Of a stretch of DNA of 64,000 nt, positions 55,287-63,867 are shown one piece after another. The notes beneath the pieces were generated by a model, which saw only the letters and a list, made by a program, of their open reading frames with translations, ran no database searches and was not told the origin of the DNA. This stretch comes from Planococcus sp. CP5-4_YE (GTDB lineage Bacteria > Bacillota > Bacilli > Bacillales_A > Planococcaceae): the NCBI RefSeq assembly GCF_019042655.1, contig NZ_JAHPZO010000006.1, positions 124,008 through 188,007 on the forward strand. The letters are read 5' to 3'. Every line of letters begins with the position of its first letter. The first letter of the stretch is position 1. Made by a program: the position numbers and the translations under genes.

Positions 55287-56801
55287 TTAACGTCTGGCCA
55301 ATGCCATCAACCTGGCTTTGTAATAAGCGATATCACTCAATTGCAGTATCCAAATCATCGCTGCATATACCGTGACGCCCGTTAACACGCCGATGAACAA
55401 AGCCGGAATATCGCCCATCATCAACAAGGAAACTGTGAATGCCGTTCTTGCCGCAATGCCCATGACGACTGCTGCAAGTATGCCTTTCGCCAAGTCGGCC
55501 ATAAGCCGCCGACTGTCGAGCGAGCCGATTTTTCGGACCAATGATGCATACAACAGAACCGTGCTGACAATCGCGGCGATGCTGGTCGCAAGCGCCAAGC
55601 CGTTCAGCCCGATGACACGCGATAACACCAAGTTCAATGCGACATTCAAAAACATGGCGCCGAATGCATTGATCATCGGGGTCCGGGAATCTTCCAAGGA
55701 ATAAAACACTTTCGATAACACCTCACGCAGCCCAAACCCAAGCAAGCCCAGTGCGTAAAAAAACAGTAAGCCCGTGGTCATCGCAATGGCCCGCTCCTCA
55801 AACGCCCCACGCCCGAAAAGCAGCTCTGTAATTTGTCTCGAGAAAATCATCATGCCGACTGCAGCGGGAATGACAATCAATGAAACCGTCGTAATTATTT
55901 TGCCGACGACCGACTTTAATTCGTCCATATTTTTCCTTACTGCTAATTTCGAGATTTTCGGAAACATTACTTTGACGACCGCCAGCACAAAAATCGCTTG
56001 GACAAAGAACACAATGCGATGGGCATAAGTCAACGCGGAAATTCCGCCTTCGGCCAACTGCGAAGCAATCGTCCGGTCGACCAGGATATTGACTTGGTCA
56101 GCCGATACCCCGATGATGACCGGAATCGCAAGCATCATCATCTGCTTCAAATCACGGTCTTTCAGGTTCAGCACCATTTGATGGCGATAGCCGCTTTTGC
56201 GTATTGCCGGCACCATGTACAGAAACTGAACGATGACCGCAATGACCGTTCCGATGGCGAGCATCATGATGTCCATTTTTGAACTGACCACAATCGTCGT
56301 GATCAGCAACACATTGAGCGGCAAGCCGCTCAGCACCGTCGGCAGGAAACGGTCTTTCACTTCCAGGTAGCTAGTGAAAATGAAGATCAAGGCCGTGAAG
56401 TAAAGCGTCAGCGAAATGATTCGCGTGAACAGTACCGCGATACGCAGCGTCTCTCCTTCGAACCCATAGGCGAACAATTTGACGATCGGAACCGGGAATA
56501 CCAAGAGCAGGATGACTAGCACCGTCGACAGCAGCATGACCGCGTTAGTAACGTTCGCCGTAAAGTGTTCCGCCGCTTCATTTCCACGTTGTTCACGGAT
56601 TTTCGTATAGACCGGGATGTAACTTGCGGCAATGCCCATGCCGATAAACGCAAAGAACACCGTCGGGATATCGGTCGAGATCAAGTAGGCGTCGGTCAAC
56701 CCGTCAGCACCGTAGAAAAACGAGAGGAAGATATCTCGTGAAAAGCCGAGAACTTTCGTGATGATGACGACGAACATGATGGCGATGACTGTTTTTTCCA
56801 T
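55287..56801 (-). CDS. MurJ/MviN-family lipid flippase (Wzx role)
   Basis: 504 residues from the ATG at 56801 (MEKTVIAIMFVVIITKVLGF; AGAGGTTG 7 bp upstream). In-frame ATGs at 56825 and 56837 have weaker sites. About fourteen helices; GFSRDIFLSFFYGADGLTDAYLISTDIPT, PVYTKIREQRG and LLFGRGAFEERAIAMT are MurJ-type blocks, including the RxGxF-like hairpin motif. Located at the head of a polysaccharide cluster it most likely flips lipid-linked repeat units rather than lipid II, but a MurJ role cannot be excluded. It is the first gene after the TTTAAC-repeat promoter at 56943-56975. Confidence 0.87.
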   Translation of the reverse strand: MEKTVIAIMFVVIITKVLGFSRDIFLSFFYGADGLTDAYLISTDIPTVFFAFIGMGIAASYIPVYTKIREQRGNEAAEHFTANVTNAVMLLSTVLVILLLVFPVPIVKLFAYGFEGETLRIAVLFTRIISLTLYFTALIFIFTSYLEVKDRFLPTVLSGLPLNVLLITTIVVSSKMDIMMLAIGTVIAVIVQFLYMVPAIRKSGYRHQMVLNLKDRDLKQMMMLAIPVIIGVSADQVNILVDRTIASQLAEGGISALTYAHRIVFFVQAIFVLAVVKVMFPKISKLAVRKNMDELKSVVGKIITTVSLIVIPAAVGMMIFSRQITELLFGRGAFEERAIAMTTGLLFFYALGLLGFGLREVLSKVFYSLEDSRTPMINAFGAMFLNVALNLVLSRVIGLNGLALATSIAAIVSTVLLYASLVRKIGSLDSRRLMADLAKGILAAVVMGIAARTAFTVSLLMMGDIPALFIGVLTGVTVYAAMIWILQLSDIAYYKARLMALARR

Positions 56802-56942
56802 AATTTCAACCTCTTTTGCGTTCATTCTGGAAGCCAAGATCCGCTCCCGAAGCAGTGATGCAGCTTATCATTTGATCCGGCCATCTGTTTATAGCGGGGT
56901 CCCTCCTTGGAATTTGGCACGGACGGAATCTTGTTGTTGTTA

Positions 56943-56975
56943 ATCCTATGGGGCGGAGGTTAAAAGAGGGTTAAA
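56943..56975 (-). promoter_or_regulatory. Direct-repeat activator promoter, site B (flippase-led cluster)
   Basis: On the minus strand: TTTAAC (56975-56970), 5 bp, TTTAAC (56964-56959), 10 bp, TAGGAT (56948-56943). The geometry is identical to sites A and C, and a normal -35 is absent. The leader to the flippase ATG at 56801 is about 135 bp. Confidence 0.72.
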
Positions 56976-57139
56976 CTGTTTAGGTGTTTTGAAAAAGCTT
57001 TGTGGAATTCGGAAGATTTTTAATGGAGAAAAAGTGATTGAACTTTTTGTGGGGGGAGATTGCGCTTCAAGGGGACGCTTGGGATCCGTCATGTAGGTGA
57101 TTCGACAGGACGTTGCCTTTTTGAAGATGGATAGTAGAG

Positions 57140-57290
57140 CTGTTAGTGGAAGAGATTACGCTGCAAGGGGCACGCTTGCCGAGGGGCGGGTGTTGAGCCA
57201 ACGTGCAGTCGCACGTTTGTCTCGCCAGCCCGCGCGGTCCCTCAGGCGTCGGCCCCTTTCCGCTCCATCTTTAAGTGTACTGTGGAAATG
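57140..57290. repeat. GC-rich partly palindromic intergenic element
   Basis: The stretch from GCAAGGGGCACGCTTG to GGCCCCTTTCCGCTCC has internal self-complementarity (for example GTGCAGTCGCAC) and higher GC than its surroundings. A shorter related stretch (GATTGCGCTTCAAGGGGACG) begins at 57059. It resembles a different family of dispersed intergenic elements. No gene is supported. Confidence 0.6.
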
Positions 57291-57500
57291 AAATTCAACT
57301 GTCACTGAAAGTAGTATGAATAGTTTTGGACAGCTTTGTAATTGCATAAGGAATAGCTAATGAACCATCTTTTCCACTATCAAATCTAGCTAAGCATTCC
57401 CATCAGCGGATGAAGACAATCAATAGTGATACTTCTTCGTATGTAACATCCAATGAAATCTAAAAGCCGAACCGCACTCACGGGCAAGCCGAAGCAATGA
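57272..57500 (+). repeat. Left arm of a long inverted repeat flanking the FemAB-like block
   Basis: Aligns with the reverse complement of 62100-62335 along most of its length. Shared blocks include CTGTGGAAATGA/AGTGTGGAAATGA, GTATGAATAGTTTTGGACAGCT, CAGCGGATGAAGACAAT, ACTTCTTCG and AAATCTA-AGCCGAAC. Identity is imperfect. Confidence 0.75.
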
Positions 57501-57990
57501 GACAAGTGTTCTTCTTGGCTTATTGCGGGAGGCATGCCCCAAGCGCGAGGCGACCGTTTGAGGATGAAATAATCAACGGACCATTCATCTCACTATTAAG
57601 TCCAGCTCAGCGACGATACCAGCGGATTAAGATAATCAACAGTGACGCTTCTTCGCATGTAACATCCAATGGAATCTATCAGCCGAACCGCGCACAAGGG
57701 CGAGCCGAAGCGATGAGACAAGTGCTCCTCTTGGCTTATTGCAAGAGGCAAGCCCAAAGCGGGAGGCGGCTGCTTCACGATGAGATAATCATCGGACAAT
57801 TCATCTCACTATCAAGTCCAGCTCAGCGTCGACACCAGCGGATGAAGACAATCAACAGCGATACTTGCTCGCACGCAATATCTAATGAAATCTACTAGCC
57901 GAACCGCGCTCACGGGCGAGCCGGAGTAATGAGACAAGTGTTCTTCTTGGCTCATTACGGGAGGCCAGCCCCAAGCGGGAGGCGGCTTGC
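57404..57990 (+). repeat. 216-bp tandem repeat, about 2.7 copies
   Basis: The marker CAGCGGAT begins at 57404, 57620 and 57836, that is at exact 216-bp steps. Each unit also repeats TCTCACTATYAAGTCCAGCT, GAGACAAGTG and GGGAGGC. The third copy breaks off near 57990. Because 216 is a multiple of three, open frames run through on both strands, but there is no ribosome binding site and no recognisable protein. Confidence 0.85.
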
Positions 57991-58080
57991 TTGCCAAGAA
58001 ATATACAAAGAACATGACATCTTGCTATCTAGCCCAACTAACTTTCTCTTCACACAAAATTTTCCAACAACATGACAATA

Positions 58081-58113
58081 AAAAAAGCCCGCCAAAAACG
58101 CGGCGGGCGCTTG
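58081..58113 (-). terminator. Terminator of the FemAB-like operon
   Basis: On the minus strand GCCCGCC, 8-base loop, GGCGGGC, then a T run, 17 bp after the stop at 58130. Confidence 0.85.
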
Positions 58114-58129
58114 GTGATTCCTTGAAGTT

Positions 58130-59137
58130 TCATACGCTGCTCAATTGCTTGTTGGCATTCGCCCGGTACGCCGGGAAAAATTGTTCGTCTAGGTTAGCGT
58201 TGAACTTCTTGCACAATTCTTCATAAACTTCGGCGTTCCAGATTTTCCGGCCGGTGTAGAAACGGTAGCCCGTGTGCTGGCCGAACTTTTTCTTGAACTT
58301 ATACAAGGGATCCTCCACATCGTTTGTCCGGCCACCCCCTGCATGAATCAGCTTGACGCCGTTTTCTTTCCCCCAACGCACAGCACCGTATTGCAAAACA
58401 TAAATTGGAGACAGCTGGTGAAAATCGTGGACCGTCCCCGAGAGATGCGTATGCATAATGCCGCCATAGAGAAAATGCAGCTCTGCAGCGATCACTTGGC
58501 CTTCATAAATAGCTTCAGCCAAAATGATTTTATCGGCGAACTTCAGTAGGCAGCTATCGAAATAAGTATCATCAAAGAAATAATAGGAATCGGCACAGAC
58601 GCGGTTCATCGTTTCATAATAAATCTCCTTGAAACGGCTGAGGTCGCTTGGCGCCGTGGTAATGCGGCATGTGACGCCTGCATTCAGCGAACGGCGCAAG
58701 GTTTTTCTGGCGGATTTCGAAAACTCGGAAGCAACCGGATCGTCAAAGCCATCCAGTGTTGTCCCGACCGTTTCCCGTTGGAACGTAACATCATAGCAAG
58801 TGGAAAAATCGCGAGCGTTGCCAAAAATCGGGTGAAAGCGGACAAATTCGCTGACGATGTATTGGTTTTTGCAGTATTCGCCGAAAGCGCACTCGAAAGC
58901 AGTGACCAGATCGGAATGACTGCCTGTCGCACAACGTATGATTCGCGGGCCCCCATAACCATAGGGAGTGATGGCGTCATACCACCTTTCCCCGCGGATC
59001 AGCATGGGGATTTCTCGTTTGATAAACAGATGCCTAATTTCGCCGTGTGCGCTTTGGAATACGAACTCCTCGCATACTCCATGCTCCATCCTCTCATAGA
59101 GCTTGCCGTACGCTTTTTCAAAAAACAGGTCATTCAA
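58130..59137 (-). CDS. FemAB/GNAT-like aminoacyl- or acyltransferase, paralogue 3
   Basis: 335 residues from a TTG at 59137 (GGAAG 8 bp upstream), chosen because MNDLFFEKAYGKLYERME then aligns exactly with the starts of the two upstream paralogues; a GTG three codons earlier sits on the site. Conserved blocks: TPYGYGGP, VSEFVRFHP, ETVGT, EFSKSARKTLRRSL, YYFFDD and the terminal FFPAYR. These belong to the tandem-GNAT FemAB-like superfamily (peptidoglycan bridge and exopolysaccharide-associated transferases). It lies 29 bp downstream of paralogue 2. The donor may be an aminoacyl-tRNA or acyl-CoA; not determined. Confidence 0.82.
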   Translation of the reverse strand: MNDLFFEKAYGKLYERMEHGVCEEFVFQSAHGEIRHLFIKREIPMLIRGERWYDAITPYGYGGPRIIRCATGSHSDLVTAFECAFGEYCKNQYIVSEFVRFHPIFGNARDFSTCYDVTFQRETVGTTLDGFDDPVASEFSKSARKTLRRSLNAGVTCRITTAPSDLSRFKEIYYETMNRVCADSYYFFDDTYFDSCLLKFADKIILAEAIYEGQVIAAELHFLYGGIMHTHLSGTVHDFHQLSPIYVLQYGAVRWGKENGVKLIHAGGGRTNDVEDPLYKFKKKFGQHTGYRFYTGRKIWNAEVYEELCKKFNANLDEQFFPAYRANANKQLSSV

Positions 59138-59166
59138 TGGATCCACTTCCTTTCATCATGCGTCGC

Positions 59167-60174
59167 TTAAACACGGCTCGCTTCCAAATGCTTTTTGCAG
59201 CGGTAGGCAGGAAAATAATCAGTCGCTGCACCTGCCGCGTTGAGACTGCATAATTTTTGATAAACCGGCTTGTTCCATATTTTCTTTCCGATGTAAAAAT
59301 CAAATCGGGTATTCTTCCCGAATTGCCTCTTGAACATCAGCAAATTATCGTTCGGGTCGTTGGTCCTCCCGCCCCCGTCATGGATCAGCCGGTAGCCATT
59401 CGCTTTCCCCCAGACCGTCAATGCGTATTGCAGAACGTAAGCTGGATAAGCATGGTTGTAATCACTCAAAGTTCCTGACAGATGTGTATGAATGCGGTCT
59501 TTGTAAGTGAAATTCAAGCCCATCCCTATGACTTCCCCCTCAAAGATCGCTTTCGTCAACACGATACGGTCTGCGAAATAGTTGAGGCACTCAGTGAAAT
59601 AATTTTCTTCGAAATAATAATAGGCATCTGCATTGTTGCGGTTCATCGTCTCATGGTAGATATCTTTGAATTCGCTCAGGCTTTGGGGATTTTCAATGAT
59701 TTCATAAGTTACACCCGCTTCCAGCGCCTTGCGGATATTTTTCCTCGTCGATTTGGAGAACTCGCATTGAACGGGGTCTTCGAATGCTGCCAAATCGGTC
59801 CCCACCGTTTCCCGTAAATACCGCACTTCGTAGCATGTTTCAAAATCCAAGGCATTGCCAAGCACTGGGTGGAACCGAACGAATTCGCTGATAATATTGT
59901 GATCCGAACAGTATGCTGCAAATGCTTGCTCAAATGCCTCAATTAATCGGCCTTTTTCATCTTGCTCACAGCTTTTAATAACCGGCCCTCCATAGCCATA
60001 AGGAGTGACAATGTCGAAATATGGTCCACCTGTTGCGGGAATCGGAATCTCACGGCGGATAAATTGATGGCGTACACGGCCAACTGGGTGGTCAAATTCA
60101 AACACTTCGCACCGGCCATTTTCGATCACTTCGTATAACCGCCCGTAATTTTTTTCGAAATACAAATCACTCAC
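59167..60174 (-). CDS. FemAB/GNAT-like aminoacyl- or acyltransferase, paralogue 2
   Basis: 335 residues from a GTG at 60174 with GAGG 8 bp upstream. It shares with its neighbours DLYFEKNYGRLYE, VTPYGYGGP, SEFVRFHPVLGNA, RETVGTD, EFSKSTRKNIRKALEAGV, YYYFEENYFTECL, IHTHLSGT, AYVLQYA and IHDGGGRTNDPNDNL. The C-terminal block GGGRTND is common to all three and may form the second GNAT-like site. It lies 57 bp downstream of paralogue 1 and 29 bp upstream of paralogue 3, so the three form one transcription unit. Confidence 0.84.
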   Translation of the reverse strand: MSDLYFEKNYGRLYEVIENGRCEVFEFDHPVGRVRHQFIRREIPIPATGGPYFDIVTPYGYGGPVIKSCEQDEKGRLIEAFEQAFAAYCSDHNIISEFVRFHPVLGNALDFETCYEVRYLRETVGTDLAAFEDPVQCEFSKSTRKNIRKALEAGVTYEIIENPQSLSEFKDIYHETMNRNNADAYYYFEENYFTECLNYFADRIVLTKAIFEGEVIGMGLNFTYKDRIHTHLSGTLSDYNHAYPAYVLQYALTVWGKANGYRLIHDGGGRTNDPNDNLLMFKRQFGKNTRFDFYIGKKIWNKPVYQKLCSLNAAGAATDYFPAYRCKKHLEASRV

Positions 60175-60231
60175 ACGCTAAACCTCATTTCTTTTTTTGT
60201 TTGTCTGTGCTCCCCCTCTGCTTTCTCTCTA

Positions 60232-61239
60232 TTAAACTTCGCTCGTCTCTTTTGCGGGCCGTTTCCGGTAAGCAGGAAAAAACTCATTCGTAACGGTAGT
60301 GTTTGCTTCATTGCATAGTTTTCTATAAACTTCTTCGTTCCATATTTTTTGCCCACTATAAAACGAAAAGCTTGTTTGGCGGGCAAACTGCTGTTTGAAA
60401 CGAAGCAGGTTATCATCAGGGCTATTGCTCCGCCCTCCCCCTCCATGAATGAGGCTGATGCCGTGTTCTTTTGCCCATAGTACAGTGGCATACTGCATGA
60501 TATAAACTGGAGACAGATGATGGAATGCTTCATACGTTCCGGACAAATGTGTATGAATCAAATCGTTGTAGACGAATTGAAGTTCCATGCCAATCACTTC
60601 GTCTTCAAAAAGCGCTTCAACTAGCAATAGGCGCTCTCCGAACGATTCGAGCAATTGGGTAAAATACTTCTCATTGAAGTAATAAAACGAATCGGCATGA
60701 TTGCGGTCCATCGTTGCAAAATAAATCCGCTGGAACTCCCTCAAATCCTTCGGCCCGTGTGTCACCCGAAATTCAACGCCAGTACGCAGTGCCTTGCGGA
60801 TATTCTTACGGGCGGAAGCGCTGAATTCCGCTTGCACCGGATCGTCATAAGCCGCAATCGACGTTCCGACCGTATCACGCAAATAGCGCACTTCGTAGCT
60901 CTTTTCAAAATCGAAGGCATTTCCCATTACGGGATGGAAACGGATAAATTCACTTACAATTCCCTCTGCTTCACAATAAGCGGCAAACGCTTCAGCAAAC
61001 GCTTCTTCCAGCTCACCCCGATGTTCTGGTGCACATCCTGTCATTACCGGACCGCCATATCCATAGGGCGTAACAATATCGAAATAACGGACAGACCCGA
61101 GCAGGATAGGAATCTCTCGCTTGATGAACATATGCCGAACGCGCCCAAGTGGATGATTAAAGTTGAATACTTGGCACACGCCTTTTTCGACTTCTTCGTA
61201 TAACTTGCCATACCGTTCATCGAAATACAGATCCCCCAT
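60232..61239 (-). CDS. FemAB/GNAT-like aminoacyl- or acyltransferase, paralogue 1
   Basis: 335 residues from the ATG at 61239 (MGDLYFDERYGKLYEEVE; AAGGAAGG upstream); 16 in-frame residues upstream have no support. Conserved blocks as in the paralogues: VTPYGYGGP, SEFIRFHPVMGNAFDF, RDTVGT, EFSASARKNIRKALRTGV, FYYFNEKYFTQLL, IHTHLSGT, IHGGGGRSNSPDDNL and a terminal FFPAYRK. First gene of the trio, behind the TTTAAC-repeat promoter at 61351-61383, with a leader of about 100 bp. Likely cytoplasmic; modifies a lipid-linked precursor. The function is inferred from family. Confidence 0.84.
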   Translation of the reverse strand: MGDLYFDERYGKLYEEVEKGVCQVFNFNHPLGRVRHMFIKREIPILLGSVRYFDIVTPYGYGGPVMTGCAPEHRGELEEAFAEAFAAYCEAEGIVSEFIRFHPVMGNAFDFEKSYEVRYLRDTVGTSIAAYDDPVQAEFSASARKNIRKALRTGVEFRVTHGPKDLREFQRIYFATMDRNHADSFYYFNEKYFTQLLESFGERLLLVEALFEDEVIGMELQFVYNDLIHTHLSGTYEAFHHLSPVYIMQYATVLWAKEHGISLIHGGGGRSNSPDDNLLRFKQQFARQTSFSFYSGQKIWNEEVYRKLCNEANTTVTNEFFPAYRKRPAKETSEV

Positions 61240-61350
61240 AGTCTTTTCCTTCCTTCTCGTTGTAAGTTGCGGATTTGTTCTCCCCAATACCTGATGGAGC
61301 TATAGCCATCGCATGCACTCCTTTCCATCTGAAACCCTTGATTAGCACCT

Positions 61351-61383
61351 ATCCTAAAAGCCCCAGGTTAAAGACAGGTTAAA
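61351..61383 (-). promoter_or_regulatory. Direct-repeat activator promoter, site C (FemAB-like trio)
   Basis: On the minus strand: TTTAAC (61383-61378), 5 bp, TTTAAC (61372-61367), 10 bp, TAGGAT (61356-61351). It is the same as site B in all three elements and all spacings. Confidence 0.75.
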
Positions 61384-61447
61384 CAAGCTCATAAATTTTT
61401 CATGACTTATATATAGACAAAACTGCCCCAAAAGGAGACAACATTCT

Positions 61448-61476
61448 TTGCGAAAATGAAATAATTTACTTAATAT
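61448..61476 (+). promoter_or_regulatory. Promoter of hmoB
   Basis: TTGCGA (61448-61453), 17 bp, TAATAT (61471-61476), giving a start about 30 bp before the hmoB ATG. No convincing Fur box is seen around it. Confidence 0.6.
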
Positions 61477-61513
61477 AAGAAATATAGAACTTACAAAGTA
61501 GAGGTGCATACCG

Positions 61514-61996
61514 ATGAAGCTTTATAAATGGCTTGGCAATGAACAGGAAACCAATACGCTGAAAGACAAAGGCTGGTTCGTCTTAACAAGTGGCAGTGGT
61601 GCAGTAGCCATCAACGAACAACAAGGTTCGGCTGACAATCAGATTGCAGCTTACGAAGTGCTTGACCAAAAAGGAAGGCTCGAAGACGGGGCTTTTGCTG
61701 TTTTTAACAACATCCCGGTTACCGAAGAAGGCCGCGAACTGTTCGAATCGCGTTTTCAGAACCGTGCCGGTCTTGTCGAAAAAGAACCTGGCTTCGCAGC
61801 GATCCGCATTTTGCGGCCTCTCGATTCCGATACCTATGTCATCCTCACTATGTGGGAAGACGAATCCGCCTTCACCACTTGGCAGTCGTCTCAAGCTTAC
61901 TCGCACGCACATAAAAAACGTGGCACCTCGGAAGGCATCGACAAACGCCCGAACATCTTTCCGCGCCAGTCGTTCGTCACCACTTATTCCAAATAG
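61514..61996 (+). CDS. hmoB: HmoB-like heme-degrading monooxygenase
   Basis: 160 residues; AGAGGTG lies 8 bp before the ATG. An N-terminal 60 residues typical of HmoB precede an antibiotic-biosynthesis-monooxygenase domain with AVFNNIPVTEEGRELFESRF, EKEPGFAAIRILRP, YVILTMWEDESAFTTWQSS and AYSHAHKK. The Asn (FNNI), Trp and His are candidate members of the IsdG-type N-W-H triad. Length and arrangement match B. subtilis HmoB (YhgC). It would open heme and release iron in the cytoplasm. Monocistronic, divergent from the FemAB-like trio. Confidence 0.82.
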   Translation: MKLYKWLGNEQETNTLKDKGWFVLTSGSGAVAINEQQGSADNQIAAYEVLDQKGRLEDGAFAVFNNIPVTEEGRELFESRFQNRAGLVEKEPGFAAIRILRPLDSDTYVILTMWEDESAFTTWQSSQAYSHAHKKRGTSEGIDKRPNIFPRQSFVTTYSK

Positions 61997-61997
61997 C

Positions 61998-62027
61998 AAA
62001 GAGGCTTCCAATTGGAAGCCTCTTTTT
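61998..62027 (+). terminator. Terminator of hmoB
   Basis: Stem AAAGAGGCTTCCA/TGGAAGCCTCTTT followed by T, 2 bp after the stop. Confidence 0.9.
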
Positions 62028-62099
62028 CTATGGAAAAATATGTTTACATCGATATATTTGAGTGAATTAGACAGGTGCGCAGAGTGGAATGCCTCTGGA

Positions 62100-62335
62100 C
62101 ATTTCTTCGTCAGCTAGCCCTTGTACGCAGTTCGGCTGATAGATTTCACTATATTTTGCATGCGAAGAAGTGTCGCTGTTCATTGTCTTCATCCGCTGAT
62201 GGCGGCACTTAGTTGGACTTGATAGCTACGAAGATGTTTGGTGTCTATTCAATGTGTTGATTCAGAGCTGTCCAAACTATTCATGCTAATTTTAATGATA
62301 GCTGAATCTCATTTCCACACTAAACTTAGCGATAG
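62100..62335 (-). repeat. Right arm of the long inverted repeat (also a partial 216-bp unit)
   Basis: The reverse complement aligns with 57272-57500, and its part at about 62128-62200 also matches the start of the 216-bp tandem unit (CAGCGGATGAAGACAAT). It lies between hmoB and the ATP-grasp gene. Confidence 0.75.
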
Positions 62336-62347
62336 AGCAGAAAAGAA

Positions 62348-62371
62348 AAACCGCAGCAGCTGCTGCGGTTT
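62348..62371. terminator. Terminator of the ATP-grasp gene
   Basis: The perfect palindrome AAACCGCAGCAG/CTGCTGCGGTTT has a T run on the minus strand. It overlaps the stop of the ATP-grasp gene. Confidence 0.85.
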
Positions 62372-63623
62372 AAGTTACTTTTTCTTCTGCCAAATAGCGG
62401 GCGAGTATCATGTCTTCGCTGGTCTCCGAGACGACTTCAAGCGACCGGTTGATCTCGCGGATCGTCCCGTTCAGCTCTTCTATCGTCTGGCACACGATAT
62501 TGAAACGGCCCAGCATCTGTGAATAGGAGCCGGTTATTGTGATCTCATCTCCCACTTCACGTGTCGGAACCCAGGAAATTACTGATGGCAAATCCAGAAT
62601 TTCTTCCAAGCCATTGATTTCACGGATGATTCCAGGCCCAAGGAGTACTGATAGATTACAGGATGGGTAGCGCATGAACCCATCATCGAAATTGCTTAAA
62701 TCGTATCTTGAGATATCTTCCCCGACCGCGAAATCAATCATCATTTCCAGCAAATTGACGTCGGTCTGGCGTTTGACAATCTGGTAATGCTGCTCCCCGC
62801 TCAATCTATAGCCCATCTCGTAAATATAGAACTCTCCGTCATCATAAAGAGATTGAATCAACACAAGCCCGTTCTTGAGCCCCATCCCTCTTAGCATCTC
62901 CCGAATATTGGCGTCGTGAAGCGCGATGAATTCCGCGAGATGGCTCGATGGGTAAATCGTGGCGACCGGCAGCGGCGGGCTTTGCCGTCCCTGGTTGTGG
63001 ACAAAGCGGTCCGTCACAGCGGATAGGGTCACTTCCCCGTTTTGCAAAGTGTAATACATTTCGACGCCGTGATTCGTATTGATAAAACGCTCAACGAGTA
63101 CGCGGCCGTGGCGCGAAAAACGGCGGGCCTTTTCGACAGCATCGTATAATTCCGCATCGTTTTGGCAAACCGTAATGCCTTTGCTGGCGTAGCTGTCGAC
63201 TGGTTTAACAATGACCGGATAGCGGACATGTACCCCATCGCCTTTTTCGTATTGTTCGATGACCGGCACATTGAATCTTCGGCAAAATTCCTTGAACCGG
63301 TCTTTGTTAGAGCTAATTTCCAAATGTTCTTTCGTCGCATAAAATGGCAATTCAAGCCGGTCGGTCAATAATTGGGCATTCCACGTGTTGATGTCGTCGA
63401 AAGCCGTCAACACGCCATCGATATGTTCGTGACGCGCCATGTCTTCCAGGGCGTCGATGTCAGCAGTACTGATATGGTACGCTTTGTCGGCATTTTTCTT
63501 CGCGGGCGATTCCTCGTTATTATCGGTGACAATTGTATACAGGCCCATGTTTTTAGCGGTTTCGACGACGTCGATCATATGCGTGATGCCGCCAAGGATG
63601 AGCAGCTTTTTTTGTTTTTCCAC
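62370..63623 (-). CDS. ATP-grasp carboxylate-amine ligase-like enzyme
   Basis: 417 residues from a GTG at 63623 (GGGGGTG 7 bp upstream; the protein starts at the KKLLILGG Rossmann-like strand). The 35 in-frame residues upstream are poorly supported. Pre-ATP-grasp domain LLILGGITHMIDVVETAKNMG and TAFDDINTWNAQLL. ATP-grasp core: SNKDRFKEFCRRFNVPV, YPVIVKPVDSYASKGITVCQND, VERFINTNHGVEMYY and a C-terminal metal-binding EMGYRLSGEQHYQIV. Such enzymes join a carboxylate to an amine through an acyl phosphate, e.g. in peptide or capsule modification. Its neighbours suggest envelope modification. Substrates unknown. Confidence 0.83.
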   Translation of the reverse strand: MEKQKKLLILGGITHMIDVVETAKNMGLYTIVTDNNEESPAKKNADKAYHISTADIDALEDMARHEHIDGVLTAFDDINTWNAQLLTDRLELPFYATKEHLEISSNKDRFKEFCRRFNVPVIEQYEKGDGVHVRYPVIVKPVDSYASKGITVCQNDAELYDAVEKARRFSRHGRVLVERFINTNHGVEMYYTLQNGEVTLSAVTDRFVHNQGRQSPPLPVATIYPSSHLAEFIALHDANIREMLRGMGLKNGLVLIQSLYDDGEFYIYEMGYRLSGEQHYQIVKRQTDVNLLEMMIDFAVGEDISRYDLSNFDDGFMRYPSCNLSVLLGPGIIREINGLEEILDLPSVISWVPTREVGDEITITGSYSQMLGRFNIVCQTIEELNGTIREINRSLEVVSETSEDMILARYLAEEKVT

Positions 63624-63791
63624 GGGAAACACCCCCTTCAGTTTTTTCCGGGTATTATAGACTATAATTTTTTCTGTTTGCCCAAAATCAATCGATTTTC
63701 TTCTTCGTTTGTAGAACAAATTTACCAACCGGGATATTGTTTTGTCAATCTGAAAATCTGAAAAAAATAAAATTTCTTCCTATTTAAAAAG

Positions 63792-63824
63792 CTTTACCTC
63801 TTTTTAACCCGAAAACCCTACTGT
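63792..63824 (+). promoter_or_regulatory. Direct-repeat promoter, site D (weaker), fourth FemAB-like gene
   Basis: CTTTAC (63792-63797, 4 of 6 matches), 5 bp, TTTAAC (63803-63808), 10 bp, TACTGT (63819-63824). It has the same spacing as sites A-C on the opposite strand, 44 bp upstream of the ATG at 63868. Confidence 0.55.
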
Positions 63825-63867
63825 GAGAGTAGCAACAATCCCATTTATTTTAAGGAGGCAGAGAGCC

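Noticed and set aside
55287..56801. Housekeeping MurJ for peptidoglycan
   Set aside because: Possible by sequence, but its place at the head of a polysaccharide operon with a priming transferase fits a repeat-unit flippase better; left as an alternative in the feature.
57497..57898. 133-residue open frame on the plus strand with two 72-residue repeats
   Set aside because: It arises from the 216-bp tandem repeat, whose period is a multiple of three. Frames are open on both strands, there is no ribosome binding site and no recognisable domain.
57404..57990. CRISPR-like repeat array
   Set aside because: The units are 216 bp and directly adjacent without unique spacers, and no cas genes are present.
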